DNA of 64,000 nt, taken from the NCBI GenBank assembly GCA_028751875.1, contig CM054135.1, forward strand, positions 5,614,891 through 5,678,890, in the 5' to 3' direction. Both the position numbers and the translations under genes were made by a program. This document shows, piece by piece, positions 62,399 to 64,000 of the stretch. The DNA is from Rapana venosa. Its lineage: Eukaryota; Mollusca; Gastropoda; Neogastropoda; Muricidae. The notes beneath the pieces are model-generated. The model had not been told where the DNA came from. It worked only from the letters and a program-made list of their open reading frames with translations, and did no database searches. The stretch's first letter is position 1. Each line of letters begins with the position of its first letter.

Positions 62399-62665
62399 TC
62401 ATACAGTCCTTCGGAAAGTAGTATAGTCCTTCGGATGAGACAATAAACCGAGGCCCCGTGTGCGAACACACGCAGAACATCTTGCGCACACGTTAAAACC
62501 CGTTCCGCTTTTCGGAAGAGTAGGCCATTGTGTACCGGTGGGAACGGATGACGAAATTTAAAAAACTGCATACACACGGGCACTGGATGAACAAAAGCAC
62601 ATGAGTGCTGATTCCATTATCCTCGAAATAAAAGAATGAAATAAAATAAATAAATAAAATACATA
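62399..62665 (+). mobile_element. SINE family A 3' two-thirds
   Basis: tccttcggatgagacaataa, cgttccgcttttcggaag, agtaggccattgtgtacc, agcacatgagtgctgattcc, attatcctcgaaataaaaga. Best example of the family's 3' end. Confidence 0.85.
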
Positions 62666-62807
62666 CATTACTAATGAGAAAAAGTGTATCAGTAGCATCA
62701 AGGGCCATGTGTACTTGTAGTATCTATCGGTTGGAAAGCGAATTAGTAATGCAACAGTACAAAATTACATGGGTATACATCTAAGAATGTGTCCACACAC
62801 GGCACAG

Positions 62808-62809
<2 letters not shown>

Positions 62810-62880
<71 letters not shown>

Positions 62881-62890
62881 TTGTTGTTGT
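62810..62890. repeat. (TG)n microsatellite
   Basis: TG repeats with a short T interruption. Confidence 0.95.
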
Positions 62891-62990
62891 TGTCTTCAAG
62901 TTAACGTCTGTTCACTCTAAGTGATATTAGACGAGGGAAATAGAAAGTGTAGTGAAAGTTAAAAAAGGGAGAGGAAGGAGTGGAAGGAGA

Positions 62991-63230
62991 AAAGATTAAG
63001 AAATAGCATCAGTGTTGGTATTTTTTTGAGAAAAAACCCACCCAGAAAAGTAATTTATAATCCTTAAACAGGAGCAAAATCTAAACTCAAAAATTAAAAA
63101 TGAAATAACAATAATTTAACACAAAAAATACAAAAGGACTTTGCAAAAAACACTGGCAATGGCAAAGGCTGGCCCTTTTAATTTTTTAATACAATTTTTC
63201 CCGAGATTGTTCAAAAATGTAGGTAAAAAA

Positions 63231-63268
<38 letters not shown>

Positions 63269-63404
63269 TGTGTGTGTGTGTGGGGGTTGTGTTGTGTGTG
63301 TGTGTGTCAAGCAATCAATTTAAGTCAATCAAATTTTTTTTCCAAAGGTAAATTTTAATAAGCAAAGCATTTGCTTTTTTTTTATCAAGCCATCTATTTT
63401 ATTT
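62991..63404. other. Non-coding sequence with (TG)n
   Basis: (TG)n at 63233-63308. No gene. Confidence 0.45.
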
Positions 63405-64000
63405 ATCTTAACACACACACGACCCCCGCACGCACGCATCCCCCCACACACACATTTATACGTCCCGGAAAGAGTATAGTCCTTTTGGATGAGCATAAAA
63501 AAGGCCCCGTGTGCAACACACGCAGAACACTTGCGCCACACTTAAAAAAACCCTTTTCCCCTTTTGGAAGAGTAGGTCAATGTGGACCGGGGGAACGGAT
63601 ACGAAAATTGCAAAAATGCATGCACGGGACGGGTAACAAAAGCCATGATGCGATTCCATTATCCTCGAAATAAAAAAAATAAAAAAAAAAAATAAAACAA
63701 CTTACTAAAAAAAAAGTGTTTTTCATACATCAAGGGCCCTGTTTTACTTTAGTTCATCGGTTGGAAAACGAATTAGATGAACAAAAAAATTACATGGGTA
63801 AAAATCAAGAATGTGTCCCCAAACAGGCACAGAAAGTGGTGTGTTTGGGGTTGTGTGTGGTGGGTTTTGTGTGAGTGTGTGTGTGTGTGTGTGTTTGGTT
63901 TTGTGTGTGTGTTTTTGTTTTTTGTTGTCTTCAAGTTAACGTCGTTCACTCTAAATGATATTTTACGAGGAAAAAAAAGGAGGAAGTTAAAAAAGGGGGG
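63405..64000. repeat. Tandem segment, smoothed copy
   Basis: Second version of 62340-62990, with many single-base losses and runs such as gtaaaaatc for gtatacatc. It includes a degraded SINE-A (63460-63690). It continues past the window edge. Confidence 0.75.

Larger units (their letters stand above)
62268..62990. repeat. Tandem segment, clean copy
   Basis: About 0.65-0.7 kb (from 62340) that recurs at 63405-64000: acacacacgaccgcacgcac, catcaagggcc, atcggttggaaagcgaatta, acatgggta, aagaatgtgtcc, gttgtcttcaagttaacgtc. Contains a SINE-A 3' part and (TG)n arrays. Confidence 0.75.

Overview
The window looks like animal nuclear DNA, most likely from a mollusc and probably a gastropod. Host genes are split into short exons with GT/AG borders. 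Intergenic DNA is packed with microsatellites, RTE- and CR1-type LINE fragments and several Pol III-derived SINE families. The taxon is inferred from gene style and repeat content, not from a marker gene. Two 500-base N runs (26742-27241, 47460-47959) are assembly gaps.

Three host genes are visible, all on the minus strand. (1) Dispersed exons of a Cys-loop, nicotinic-acetylcholine-receptor-like subunit lie at about 18.66-18.78 kb (weak), 11.75-11.98 kb (Cys-loop), 9.15-9.36 kb (TM1/TM2, clear) and 0.65-0.84 kb (TM3). (2) DBR1, the RNA lariat debranching enzyme, has six clean coding exons between 38794 and 29044 that join in phase to 454 codons. A probable non-coding first exon lies near 41.05 kb. 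(3) A rhodopsin-like neuropeptide receptor has an N-terminal exon at 53557-53799 that joins in phase to a 7TM exon at 49773-48624; the second exon carries several single-base frameshifts.

Mobile DNA fills most of the rest. A nearly complete CR1/L2-type LINE occupies 4.4-7.9 kb. RTE-type LINEs lie at 20.85-24.1 kb (-), 51.28-53.14 kb (+) and 59.59-62.15 kb (+), with several 3' fragments elsewhere. RNase H tails of another LINE type lie at 39.38-40.2 and 55.92-56.4 kb. I label the SINE families A to E; each has several copies except E. A has a tRNA head and an AT-rich tail. B has a tRNA head, is about 400 bp long and has a GC-palindrome tail. C has a tRNA A-box half joined to a 5S rRNA promoter region. 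D has a Leu/Ser-like tRNA head. E has a tRNA head at 57.4 kb. A purine-rich dispersed repeat (F) has four copies.

Sequence quality is uneven. Roughly 0-0.25, 9.5-19, 54.7-55.2 and 63.3-64 kb carry a homopolymer-smoothing pattern, and three segments appear twice, once clean and once smoothed. Frameshifts in host exons in and near these zones are more likely consensus errors than real mutations. No bacterial-type operon, CRISPR array or phage is present. The observations most worth a second look are the tRNA/5S chimeric SINE and its A-box minisatellite, the long inverted repeat around the putative DBR1 promoter, and the nAChR-like gene hidden by errors.
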